Assembly (NCBI GenBank): GCA_023663655.1
Contig: JAMPGZ010000006.1
Coordinates: 1 to 64,000 of the forward strand
Origin: Lachnospiraceae bacterium
GTDB taxonomy: Bacteria > Bacteroidota > Bacteroidia > Bacteroidales > Muribaculaceae
Reading direction: 5' to 3'
DNA: 64,000 nt
Shown here: piece by piece, positions 51,045-60,025 of the stretch
How positions within the stretch are numbered: position 1 is the stretch's first letter
How the letters are laid out: the number at the start of each line of letters is the position of its first letter
Notes under the pieces: model-generated
The model's input: only the letters and a program-made list of their open reading frames with translations
Told to the model about the DNA's origin: nothing
The model's database searches: none
Made by a program: the position numbers and the translations under genes

Positions 51045-51556
51045 TTTATTTTTACATCTATACCTGAGATTATGAGATGCGCTTCATCGGCTTTGGAAGC
51101 GATATATTGGTTTATTTCACCTTGCAGGTCATTGAAACGGCGTTGCATGGGGTTCTCGCTTGTTCCGCCAAGACCGGTTTCGGTGGAGACGAAGATGAAG
51201 GTGGCATTTTGCGAGGTGAACTTGTCAAATTCCTCTTTCATCATGCGGGCGGCAGTGTCAATGTCGTTTTCGTGGGCAAAGAACATATTTGTAGCCCACA
51301 GTGTCACGCAGTCGATAAGCACTGTTCTGCCGCCAACATCAACACGCGACAGGGATAGCGGCTCTTCGATATTGGTCCATTGGGGACCGCGCCGTTGCTG
51401 ATGAATCGCCACGCGGTGTCGGAATTCTTCATCGAAAATCTGCGCAGTGGCAACATAAACCGGAGTTGAAGAAAGACGCAAGGCGAGTGTTTCGGCAAAA
51501 ACGCTTTTCCCCGACCTCTGTCCTCCTGTCACCAATATTATTCTGCGGTTTTCCAT
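51041..51556 (-). CDS. cobU: Adenosylcobinamide kinase/guanylyltransferase
   Basis: A bifunctional enzyme that phosphorylates adenosylcobinamide and attaches GMP. The 171-residue product has the P-loop [18 protein letters not shown], the GTP/catalytic region [20 protein letters not shown], and [20 protein letters not shown]. Length is normal. It begins five bases after the beta-lactamase stop codon. Confidence 0.95.
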   Translation of the reverse strand: MENRRIILVTGGQRSGKSVFAETLALRLSSTPVYVATAQIFDEEFRHRVAIHQQRRGPQWTNIEEPLSLSRVDVGGRTVLIDCVTLWATNMFFAHENDIDTAARMMKEEFDKFTSQNATFIFVSTETGLGGTSENPMQRRFNDLQGEINQYIASKADEAHLIISGIDVKIK

Positions 51557-51561
51557 CGGGC

Positions 51562-52467
51562 TTATTTTTCCGGTTCATTCAATGCTTGATACACTATTTC
51601 CGATATATGGGCTATCATTGCCGAAGTCTTTTGAGGACTCTCTTTGGAATCTTTGATGAACACTGCAATGCTGTAGCGGTGTCCGTTGGGAAGAAATACA
51701 AAACCCACATCATTCAGCCCGATTATTTCACCGTTGGCATTTTTGTCTCCTGTGCCGGTTTTGTGTCCTATAGTGGCATTTGTAGCTGATAGTGGTGCTG
51801 CAAGGCGGTCATCTCCGGTGGCACAAGTTGTCATAAGGTTGAATATGGTGTGCATAGCCGGTGATTGCCATCCTATAGCTGTGGAGAATATTTCAAGTAA
51901 TCCTGCCATAGCCAACGGATTGGCGTAATTTTCATAGCACAATCCGGTGTCGGCGTGCATATCAGCTTCTGTCGCAACTATGTTTATGCCGGTTATTCCG
52001 ATTGAATCGAGATAGTGCTGTGCTGTTGCCGGACCGCCGATCAACCGAAACAGAATGTCGCACGCGTTATTGTCGCTATGTTGCAGCGAGAACGCCAACA
52101 GCTCATGGAGCGGCAGGCTCAAAGCGCCGGTGCCGTAACGCTCGCGCATGGGACTATAGGTGTCAGGAAGAATCTCCCCATCGCGTATGTCGATGCTATC
52201 GTCGAGGAGTATGGCATGGTTCTCGGCGTAGTTTGCCACGGCGAGTGCCTGAGGAAATTTGAATACGCTCATCATGGGATAATCTTTATCGCAATTTACG
52301 GTCACGGTGTCTTTGCCGTCAATAATCACGGCAATCCCGACTTCGGCATTGCAACTGTCGGCGTACTCAGAGAGAGCATTTTGCAGATTGTCGTATTTGC
52401 CTCTGCTTGAGCATGAAACCGTTAAAATGACGACAATAGCAATCAATGGTAATCGTAGAAAGTTCAT
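51562..52467 (-). CDS. Class A beta-lactamase, CepA/CfxA-like (subclass A2), probable lipoprotein
   Basis: A 301-residue serine beta-lactamase with an N-terminal export signal ending in a lipobox-like TVSC (cysteine 19). Active-site landmarks are SVFK (Ser 67, Lys 70), HSDNNACD (SDN 131-133), the omega-loop TEADMHADTG (Glu 167), and KTGTG at 236-240; all four are intact. This pattern is that of the Bacteroidetes chromosomal CepA/CblA/CfxA group. The frame opens at TTG 52473, but ATG 52467 is better. It lies inside the cinA-cobU transcript, with gaps of 15 and five bases, so no own promoter is apparent. Hydrolytic spectrum cannot be read from sequence. Confidence 0.92.
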   Translation of the reverse strand: MNFLRLPLIAIVVILTVSCSSRGKYDNLQNALSEYADSCNAEVGIAVIIDGKDTVTVNCDKDYPMMSVFKFPQALAVANYAENHAILLDDSIDIRDGEILPDTYSPMRERYGTGALSLPLHELLAFSLQHSDNNACDILFRLIGGPATAQHYLDSIGITGINIVATEADMHADTGLCYENYANPLAMAGLLEIFSTAIGWQSPAMHTIFNLMTTCATGDDRLAAPLSATNATIGHKTGTGDKNANGEIIGLNDVGFVFLPNGHRYSIAVFIKDSKESPQKTSAMIAHISEIVYQALNEPEK

Positions 52468-52482
52468 TGACAATGGATGAGG

Positions 52483-53748
52483 TTAGTCTTCTTTGATATG
52501 ACGAGGGAGCGACCGAATTTTTTCAATGGCGGCAATCATAGCCGTCATTGAGGCACGGATGATGACACGCTGGCGGTTGCCCGGGAAATGATGAGTGAAT
52601 GAAAATATCTCTTCGGGTGTCTTGATGGCGATACATACGGTACCCACCGGTTTGCCGTGTGTGGCTCCTGACGGTCCGGCAATACCCGATGTGGCTATGG
52701 CGCAATCAGTATTAAGGGCTTTGCAGGCTCCGGTCACCATCTCTTCAACTACCGGTATGCTTACGGCTCCGTGAGCTGCGAGAGTTTCGGGGTTTACACC
52801 GAGCACGTGTTCCTTTACTTCGTTGGAGTATGCCACGACACCTCCGTTGAACACTTTTGAGCTGCCAGGCACCGATGTGAGCAGATGGGAAATGTTGCCT
52901 CCTGTACAGCTCTCGGCGGTAGCCATCGTCAGCCCTCTTGCTTCAAGCTCCTGAAGCAGAATCTCTTCAACGGGAATATCGGCATTGCAGAGTACATTTT
53001 CTCCGAGTAGATTGCACAGCATGGAGTGGTGATGATTTATTTCACTGATGAGTAGCGGCTTATCGGTGTGCGCTCCGTCGATGCGCAGTCTTACGAGTCC
53101 CGGTTTCGGAAGATAAGCGAGATGAAGATATGGCGGCAGTGAGTTTTCCCACTCCTCGATTTTCATGGCGAGGAGTGATTCGCTGTAGCCCACCACCATT
53201 ACGGAACGGTGTTCGTAATTCATCTTTGAAGGAAAACGCTGGGCGAGTTGTGGAATAACCTGCCTGTCGAGCATTTCGCGTGTCTCAAACGGAACTCCCG
53301 GCAATGTCACCAACACTTTGCCATCGCGTTCAAACCACATTATCGGAGCTGTGCCTACCTCATTTTGGATGACGCGGCATGATGACGGAACCATCGCTTG
53401 CCTTGCCGTAAGATCGTTAAGCTCGAGTCCGCGACGTGCGATGACGCGTTTCACTGTCTCCAGCACTGAAGCGTCATGCACGAGTTCTCCTCCGAAATAA
53501 TTGCAGAGTGTCTGCTTGGTTATGTCATCTTTAGTCGGTCCGAGTCCGCCTGTGGTTATGACTACATCGCTTGATTCAAAAGCCCGGTCTATAGCTCGGG
53601 TTATCTGGTATGCATCGTCGTCTACAGTCTGTATGTCGCTCACTTTCCATCCAAGCGGGTCGAGACGATGGGATATGTCAGATGAATTGGTGTCGATAAC
53701 TTGCCCTAACAGCAGTTCTTTACCGATCACAACTATTGATACTTGCAT
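52483..53748 (-). CDS. cinA: CinA-family nicotinamide-nucleotide amidohydrolase
   Basis: A 421-residue two-domain protein. The N-terminal molybdopterin-binding-like domain (GKELLLGQVIDTNSSDIS, TTGGLGPTKDDITKQTL) and the C-terminal deamidase domain (MATAESCTGGNISHLLTSVPGSS, GIAGPSGATHGKPVGTVCIAI) match CinA/PncC proteins, which recycle NMN to nicotinate mononucleotide. The second product feeds CobT, a plausible reason for its linkage to cobalamin genes. It is 28 bases after tsaD. Confidence 0.93.
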   Translation of the reverse strand: MQVSIVVIGKELLLGQVIDTNSSDISHRLDPLGWKVSDIQTVDDDAYQITRAIDRAFESSDVVITTGGLGPTKDDITKQTLCNYFGGELVHDASVLETVKRVIARRGLELNDLTARQAMVPSSCRVIQNEVGTAPIMWFERDGKVLVTLPGVPFETREMLDRQVIPQLAQRFPSKMNYEHRSVMVVGYSESLLAMKIEEWENSLPPYLHLAYLPKPGLVRLRIDGAHTDKPLLISEINHHHSMLCNLLGENVLCNADIPVEEILLQELEARGLTMATAESCTGGNISHLLTSVPGSSKVFNGGVVAYSNEVKEHVLGVNPETLAAHGAVSIPVVEEMVTGACKALNTDCAIATSGIAGPSGATHGKPVGTVCIAIKTPEEIFSFTHHFPGNRQRVIIRASMTAMIAAIEKIRSLPRHIKED

Positions 53749-53776
53749 TATGGTTATTTGTTGTTATTGACGGGTT

Positions 53777-54793
53777 CTAAATTGTGACTCTTGCATAAGG
53801 CGCTTCATCGAGCTTGCAGAAATCCCGTTTCTGATATTTGAAATATCCGGCAATAGCCACCATGGCGGCATTGTCGGTAGTGAATGCTCTTTCCGGAATG
53901 AATGCTTTCAGAGAATTGCTGCGGCAATATTCAGCGATAGCCTCACGTACTCCGGAGTTAGCCGACACTCCACCTCCGATCGCTACAGTTGAGACTCCGG
54001 TGAGTTTAACCGCTTTTTTCAGTTTGTCGAGCAATATTTCAATTATGGTGCGTTGAAGCGATGCGGCAAGATCGGCTTTGTTCTTTTCGATAAATTCAGG
54101 ATCGGTTTTCAGATTGTCGCGCAGTGTGTAAAGGAACGAAGTCTTTAAGCCGCTGAAACTGTAATCGAGTCCCGGAATGTGGGGCTTTGAGAATTTGAAG
54201 CGTGATGCATCGCCTTCAGCAGCGAGGCGGTCGATGTGTGGTCCGCCCGGATAAGGGAGTCCCATGACTTTGGCACACTTGTCGAAAGCCTCACCGGCAG
54301 CATCGTCGATGGTTTTTCCTATCACTTCCATGTCGTAAGGGCTGCGCACATGAATCAATTGTGAGTTACCTCCTGAAATGAGCAGGCACAGATAGGGAAA
54401 TTCAGGAACTACATCGGCTTCCTCTTTTTTTACAAAGTGTGACAGTACGTGACCGTGAAGATGGTTCACATCCACAAGCGGGATATTTAAGCCCAATGCG
54501 AGCCCTTTGGCAAATGAGGTGCCCACGAGCAGAGATCCGAGCAATCCCGGACCACGGGTAAATGCTATTGCCGAGATATCGTGTTTATCGATTCCCGCGC
54601 GTTTTATAGCCGTGTCCACTACCGGCACTATGTTTTGCTGGTGAGCTCTTGATGCAAGCTCCGGGACTACGCCTCCATATTCTTCATGTACTTTCTGGCT
54701 TGCAATGACATTGCTTAAAAGAATTCCGTCTTTTACGATAGCCGCTGATGTGTCATCGCATGATGATTCAATCCCCAATATTATTGTGCTCAT
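53777..54793 (-). CDS. tsaD: tRNA threonylcarbamoyladenosine biosynthesis protein TsaD
   Basis: Transfers the threonylcarbamoyl group to A37 of tRNAs reading ANN codons. The 338-residue ASKHA-fold protein has the N-terminal ILGIESSCDDTSAAIV, metal-binding VNHLHGHVLSHF, GGNSQLIHV and the C-terminal IGGGVSANSGVREAI. The frame runs to 54841, but ATG 54793 gives the standard N-terminus. Its -7 box TAAGTTTG (minus strand) lies at given-strand 54815-54822. It heads a run tsaD-cinA-bla-cobU-cobT-cobS-cobC. Confidence 0.96.
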   Translation of the reverse strand: MSTIILGIESSCDDTSAAIVKDGILLSNVIASQKVHEEYGGVVPELASRAHQQNIVPVVDTAIKRAGIDKHDISAIAFTRGPGLLGSLLVGTSFAKGLALGLNIPLVDVNHLHGHVLSHFVKKEEADVVPEFPYLCLLISGGNSQLIHVRSPYDMEVIGKTIDDAAGEAFDKCAKVMGLPYPGGPHIDRLAAEGDASRFKFSKPHIPGLDYSFSGLKTSFLYTLRDNLKTDPEFIEKNKADLAASLQRTIIEILLDKLKKAVKLTGVSTVAIGGGVSANSGVREAIAEYCRSNSLKAFIPERAFTTDNAAMVAIAGYFKYQKRDFCKLDEAPYARVTI

Positions 54794-54814
54794 AAAAAGT
54801 CTTGTTTTAAAGTG

Positions 54815-54874
54815 CAAACTTAGCCAGAATTTTTGAAACAAGCGCCTAAGAGGCGAAAAAAATGCTTAATTTTG
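54815..54874. promoter_or_regulatory. Divergent tsaD and tamB promoter boxes
   Basis: TAAGTTTG on the minus strand (54815-54822) serves tsaD, and TAATTTTG on the plus strand (54867-54874) serves the tamB-like gene. The latter lies inside the first possible ATG codon context (54862) of the tamB frame, which therefore should not be the start. A small GCGCCT...AGGCG stem lies between them. Confidence 0.55.
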
Positions 54875-54885
54875 CAATAATAATT

Positions 54886-57800
54886 ATGACGAGAATATAC
54901 AACATACTCAGGGCTCTGTTTGTAACTGTATTTGCATTGGCAATTATAGGACCATTGGTGCTTTATCTTGTGCTGTCGGTAAGCGGAGTGCAGAGAGGTG
55001 TGGGTGATATAGCCGAAAATGAGCTAAGTGAGTTGCTTGGCGCCGATGTGGAGATCGGAGAGGTGGATTTTGCACCGTTTAATAAGCTGACTCTTAAAAA
55101 TGTGGTGGTAAGAGACTCACTGAATGACACTATCCTGAATGCTGACCGCATAGGTGCCGGTATTGTCATGTCGAAACTGCTTGTGAAGAGAAGGCTTATT
55201 TTTTCGTATGCTGAAATTCTCGGGCTAAACGTGAGTCTGTGGAGGGATTCTATAGGAGCTCCGCTTAACATACAGCCTATCATTGACCGTCTGTCGTCGA
55301 AAGATAAGAATAAACCGTCGGCTCAATATGATTTGCGCATAAACAATATCGTGATCCGTAAAGCCGGAATCGAGTATGACGTGCTTTCCGAGCCGCATCT
55401 GAATCGGTTTGACAAGAATCACATCAAGGTTACGGATGTTAAAGCCGATATTTTTCTGCCTGAAATAAGGAATGACAATTATCGAATAGACCTGAAACGT
55501 ATTGCATTGAAAGAGCGTTCGGGACTTTATGTCGAGTCGCTCAGCGGTAAGATTGCTATTACGGACACTCTTGTGACGGTCGATGATTTCGACCTGAAGT
55601 TGTCGGAATCAAGGATCGCTCTTGGACCGATCGCGTTGAGGTGCAGCAGTCTCAAGAATCTTGGGAAAGAGATATTCGATATTCCGATAAATTTTGAAAT
55701 TCTTCCTGAAAGCCGTATATCCACTTATGATGCGGCGCCTTTTGTGCCGCAACTCGGTTCGCAATGGGTGACACTCGCTTTGAGTGGAAAAATGTCGGGA
55801 CGCGTGTCGGATATCGATGTGCATTCATTGTCGGCACACACCGCCAACGGAGGCTTCGGATTCCATATTAAAGGAAATGTTTCAGGGCTTCCTGATGTGG
55901 GAAATCTTGAAGTCAAGCTGCCTGAAATAGAACTCGCGGTGAAGCCGTCGCACTACCTGCCATTGATCATGTCATTTGTAGGAGATAACAGTAATGTTCA
56001 GGGTTTGATCTCTCGGGCAGGAGATTTGCATTATAAGGGAATTTTTGACGGACGGCTTAATGAAGCTGTGTGCGACGGTCATCTTGAAACCTCGATCGGT
56101 GCTGTGGATATTGATGCCTCTTATCGTCTTGACACTGTGACCGCCGGTCGTTATCTGCTTGGAAATATAATGATTGACTCATTTGATCTCGGACGGTTGC
56201 TGGATAAAAGCGAATTGGGTACTTTGTCGGCTAATATTGATGCCGATGCCGTTTTTAAAGGTAATGATGTGAGTGGCGACTTTGACATAAATCTTGACCG
56301 TTTTGTGTTTAAAGACTATGAGTACGGAAATGCGACATTTCAGGGCAGAGTGGATAAGCGGCGTGTTGATGGCGCTTTCACCGTTGATGATGAGAATGTG
56401 AAGATAAAACTGGACGGATGGGCTGATTTTTCCGAGAAGATGCTCACTTGTGATGTTGAAGGATATGTGAGAGACTTTAATCCCCATGCTCTGCATCTGC
56501 TTAATTCCTATCCTGGATATTCGCTTGCCACGGATATTGATGTGAAGATAAAAGGACCTGACCCGGATCATGCCGATGGCAAGGCTGAATTGTCGCGGCT
56601 TAGTTTTAAGGATGCTTCAGGCAACGGTGTAGGGTTGAGTCATCTCACTTTTCTTGCATCGGGTAGCACGAGCCCGCAGTTCATAGTGCTGAGGTCGGAT
56701 ATCTTTGAAGGTCAGCTTTCGGGGCATTATCGGTTTAAGGATATTATACCTGCGGGTAAGCAGTTTGCTGCATCGATTTTTCCGGCGTTGGTTCCGGTTG
56801 ACAGGAATGATCAGGTGTCGGAACATCCGGTGGAGCTTTCGCTTAATTTTGAACTCAGGGAAAATGATGTCACAAATAAATGGCTTGAATTTTTCAAGTC
56901 GCCGGTGAAAGTGTTGCATCCTGTCACAATTGAAAGCGCCCTTAATACTGAAAGCCGCAATATGAGGCTTACTGTCGATGCTCCATATCTTCTTAAAAAG
57001 GATAAATTTATAGATAAAACTTCACTTCAGGTTAATGTCGACGGGGAGGAGGGGGCTGCCGATGTTCTGTTTACGACATTATACCCTACAAAAAATGGTG
57101 GTGCCACGCTTGAGGTGACAGCTCATGGACATAATGATGTGCTTGAATCTCAGATTTCATGGGACATAGACAGCAAAAGGCGTTTTGACGGCATGATCGG
57201 TCTTTCCGCTCTGTTCAAGGAGTGTAAGTTTGGTGGAATAGATGTGAAAGTCGGGATAGAGAAGAGCCATTTTGTGATAAACGATACGGCATGGGTGGTG
57301 CAACCGGCATCTATAGATATCGCCCATGGTAAGATCCATGTGAATGACATAGATGTGGGTCGATCCGGTCAATTCATAAAAATAGGCGGTGTGGTGTCAG
57401 ATGATCCTGATGATGTGCTGATATTGAATCTGAATGACATGAGCCTCGATTATGTTTTTGAGACTCTGGCAATAGGCAATGTCGATTTTGGTGGCACTGC
57501 GACAGGCGATTTCTATGCGAGAAACTTGTTGTCGAAGGAGCCGCGTCTTGACACCCCTAATCTTCACGTGAAAAGATTCTGTTATAATAAATCGCTGCTC
57601 GGTGATGCCGATATAGTGAGCCGCTGGGACAATGAGCAGAAAGGTGTTACCATCGATGCCGATATATTGCAACCCAATGGCAGACGGTCGACAGTGAACG
57701 GAATCATATATCCGATGGCGGAAGCGCTTGATTTCCGGTTTAAAGCCGATAAACTTAATGTGGGGTTCATGAAGCCTTATATGGAGGCGTTCACATCATC

Positions 57801-59448
57801 AGTGAGCGGATATGCTTCAGGCGAAGCACGTCTTTTCGGCACATTCAAGCTGATAGATATGACCGGCGAGATATATGCTGAGGATCTAAAATTGAAGCTC
57901 GACATTACGAATACATATTATTCAACGACTGATTCGATTCACCTTACTCCCGGACGCATCGAATTTGGTAATGTGACATTGTATGATGAATACGGAAATA
58001 AGGCTAAACTTGACGGTTGGGTGACGCATAAATGCTTCAAGGAACCGGAATTTGAATTCCGAGTGTCTAATGCCCGCAATTTCCTGTGTTTTGATGTGAA
58101 CAATACGATCAACCCTGTGTGGTTTGGCAGAATATTCTGCAATGGAATGGCATTGATAAAAGGTGTGCCGGGTTTCATTGATGTAAATGTCGATATATCC
58201 ACGGCTGCGAAGTCGGAGTTCAATTTCGTTTTATCCGATACTGAGGCGGCAAGCGAATATACATTCATGTCATTCAATGACCGCGATGCCGTGAAAGGCG
58301 ATCTGCTGCTGTCGGTAGAAGATCCGCGCGCGGCATCAATAAAGCGCCTTAAAGAGCATTATGAAAGGCTTAGGCAGGAGGAGAACACACCATCGGTATA
58401 TAGGGTGAATCTTCAGGTGGAAGCAAATCCGAATGGCGAGATGGTGCTTGTGCTGGATCCTGAAGGCGGCGACCAAATGAAAGCCCGTGGCAATGGAAAT
58501 CTGCGTATAGAATATAATTCGTCTAATGACGATATGCTTATGTATGGCACTTACACCTTGACTCAGGGCGATTATAATTTCACGCTTCAGGATATAATCA
58601 TAAAGGATTTTACCATAAAACCGGGAAGTTCAATTGCTTTCCACGGCGATCCTCTTGATGCCGTGCTTGATATTCAGGCGGTGTATTCGGTCAATGCCAA
58701 TCTTAGTGATCTTGACGAATCATTCCTTCAGGACAGGGAGCTGACGCGCACCAATGTCCCTGTCCATGCCTTGCTGAAGGTGTCGGGCGATATGCAGCAG
58801 CCCGATATAAGTTTTGACCTTGAATTTCCTACTCTGACACAGGATACTTACCGCAAGGTGAAGAGTATTGTCAGCACCGAGGAGATGATGAACCGTCAGA
58901 TAATTTATCTGCTTGCCTTGAACCGGTTCTATACTCCCGACTATATGGCATCGACAACAAAAGGAAATGAGCTCGTATCGGTCGCTTCATCAACCATATC
59001 CTCCCAGCTTACATCCATGCTGGGACAATTGAGCGATAATTGGACCATAGCTCCGAATATACGCAGTGACAGGGGCGACTTCAGCGACATGGAGGTGGAT
59101 CTCGCTTTGTCAAGTTATCTTCTTGACAATCGGTTGCTGTTTAATGGAAATTTCGGTTATCGTGATAATGCCATGAACAATAATAATTCGTTCATCGGGG
59201 ATTTTGATCTGGAATATCTGTTGAACAAATCTGGTAATATAAGGCTGAAAGCCTATAATCGCTACAATGACCAGAATTATTATCTGCGTTCGGCCCAGAC
59301 GACGCAAGGCGTGGGCGTGGTGTTCAAACGCGATTTCGATGATATATTCTCCTTCTGGAAACGTCTGCGCCGAAAATATAAACAGAAGAAAGCTTCAAAA
59401 GAAAAAGGCTCTTCATCTACCGTTGAGCCGGCAGCCAAAGAGCCTTGA
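54886..59448 (+). CDS. tamB: TamB-like translocation and assembly module protein
   Basis: A 1,520-residue bridge protein of the AsmA/TamB superfamily. One membrane helix near the N-terminus (NILRALFVTVFALAIIGPLVLYL) is followed by a long repetitive beta-groove body and the C-terminal DUF490 domain (YGTYTLTQGDYNFTLQDIIIK, NRQIIYLLALNRFYTP, LGQLSDNWTIAPNIRSD). TamB-like proteins move lipids to the outer membrane or help insert proteins there. The ATG at 54862 lies upstream of the -7 box, so the start is ATG 54886. Its 3' end holds the hairpin that terminates the convergent DUF4924 operon. Confidence 0.93.
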   Translation: MTRIYNILRALFVTVFALAIIGPLVLYLVLSVSGVQRGVGDIAENELSELLGADVEIGEVDFAPFNKLTLKNVVVRDSLNDTILNADRIGAGIVMSKLLVKRRLIFSYAEILGLNVSLWRDSIGAPLNIQPIIDRLSSKDKNKPSAQYDLRINNIVIRKAGIEYDVLSEPHLNRFDKNHIKVTDVKADIFLPEIRNDNYRIDLKRIALKERSGLYVESLSGKIAITDTLVTVDDFDLKLSESRIALGPIALRCSSLKNLGKEIFDIPINFEILPESRISTYDAAPFVPQLGSQWVTLALSGKMSGRVSDIDVHSLSAHTANGGFGFHIKGNVSGLPDVGNLEVKLPEIELAVKPSHYLPLIMSFVGDNSNVQGLISRAGDLHYKGIFDGRLNEAVCDGHLETSIGAVDIDASYRLDTVTAGRYLLGNIMIDSFDLGRLLDKSELGTLSANIDADAVFKGNDVSGDFDINLDRFVFKDYEYGNATFQGRVDKRRVDGAFTVDDENVKIKLDGWADFSEKMLTCDVEGYVRDFNPHALHLLNSYPGYSLATDIDVKIKGPDPDHADGKAELSRLSFKDASGNGVGLSHLTFLASGSTSPQFIVLRSDIFEGQLSGHYRFKDIIPAGKQFAASIFPALVPVDRNDQVSEHPVELSLNFELRENDVTNKWLEFFKSPVKVLHPVTIESALNTESRNMRLTVDAPYLLKKDKFIDKTSLQVNVDGEEGAADVLFTTLYPTKNGGATLEVTAHGHNDVLESQISWDIDSKRRFDGMIGLSALFKECKFGGIDVKVGIEKSHFVINDTAWVVQPASIDIAHGKIHVNDIDVGRSGQFIKIGGVVSDDPDDVLILNLNDMSLDYVFETLAIGNVDFGGTATGDFYARNLLSKEPRLDTPNLHVKRFCYNKSLLGDADIVSRWDNEQKGVTIDADILQPNGRRSTVNGIIYPMAEALDFRFKADKLNVGFMKPYMEAFTSSVSGYASGEARLFGTFKLIDMTGEIYAEDLKLKLDITNTYYSTTDSIHLTPGRIEFGNVTLYDEYGNKAKLDGWVTHKCFKEPEFEFRVSNARNFLCFDVNNTINPVWFGRIFCNGMALIKGVPGFIDVNVDISTAAKSEFNFVLSDTEAASEYTFMSFNDRDAVKGDLLLSVEDPRAASIKRLKEHYERLRQEENTPSVYRVNLQVEANPNGEMVLVLDPEGGDQMKARGNGNLRIEYNSSNDDMLMYGTYTLTQGDYNFTLQDIIIKDFTIKPGSSIAFHGDPLDAVLDIQAVYSVNANLSDLDESFLQDRELTRTNVPVHALLKVSGDMQQPDISFDLEFPTLTQDTYRKVKSIVSTEEMMNRQIIYLLALNRFYTPDYMASTTKGNELVSVASSTISSQLTSMLGQLSDNWTIAPNIRSDRGDFSDMEVDLALSSYLLDNRLLFNGNFGYRDNAMNNNNSFIGDFDLEYLLNKSGNIRLKAYNRYNDQNYYLRSAQTTQGVGVVFKRDFDDIFSFWKRLRRKYKQKKASKEKGSSSTVEPAAKEP
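59397..59446 (-). terminator. Terminator of the meaB-DUF4924 operon, inside the tamB 3' end
   Basis: On the minus strand AAGGCTCTT (59438-59446) is mirrored by AAGAGCCTT (59405-59413), followed by TTTCTTTT. It lies 26 bases after the DUF4924 stop but within the last codons of tamB on the other strand. Confidence 0.7.
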
Positions 59449-59471
59449 TGCTGGAGTAAAATTATATCGTT

Positions 59472-60017
59472 TTATTCTTCGTCGAGCTTGTCTTCCTGAT
59501 CGAGTTGGTAATAGTGGGCGAGCAATGCTATGAAACGGGAAATCTGAGTGATAGCGGTTGCGGTCTCCTTTGAAATCTCGGCACCTTTAAGTTTAAGCAT
59601 CAATGCGCCATAAAGGGCAGTGAAGCAGGTCTCGATTTCTCCGGTTTTATTGTCGCCCTGCCTTGAACGCAGTTCCACTATGTAGGGGAGTGTTTTGTAA
59701 AATTCCCCGGCATAATCGGGATGCTTGGGGTCTTTAAGCAGTCGCAGGTGAAGGTCGTCGAGTTGAATGAGCACGTTTTTATTGAGCTGCAGATGTCCTT
59801 TGGCGGCTACATCTTCACGGTGCATCATGTCGATAAGTGATTCATACCACTCAGCCATCTCCTTATATTGTTGAGAACTTAGAGTGAATCGGTCGATCAC
59901 ATTTGACTTGATTTTGTCAAGATCCATTCCGTTGGCACGGATTATATCCTCGATTTGCCACATATATAGCAAATACTCCGCGATATTCTCTTTGCGTTTT
60001 TGTGAAGCGATATACAT
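59472..60017 (-). CDS. DUF4924 family protein
   Basis: A 181-residue helical cytosolic protein of the Bacteroidetes-specific DUF4924 family. The N-terminus reads MYIASQKRKENIAEYLLYMW, then QIEDIIRANGMDLDKIKSNV; the rest is charged and mostly helical, ending in an acidic QEDKLDEE. Its function is unknown. It follows meaB by eight bases and is probably co-transcribed with it. Confidence 0.85.
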   Translation of the reverse strand: MYIASQKRKENIAEYLLYMWQIEDIIRANGMDLDKIKSNVIDRFTLSSQQYKEMAEWYESLIDMMHREDVAAKGHLQLNKNVLIQLDDLHLRLLKDPKHPDYAGEFYKTLPYIVELRSRQGDNKTGEIETCFTALYGALMLKLKGAEISKETATAITQISRFIALLAHYYQLDQEDKLDEE

Positions 60018-60025
60018 AAGGATGT

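Noticed and set aside
54862..54885. Upstream ATG 54862 as the tamB start
   Set aside because: The -7 promoter box TAATTTTG lies between this ATG and the next; the ATG at 54886 gives a proper membrane anchor.
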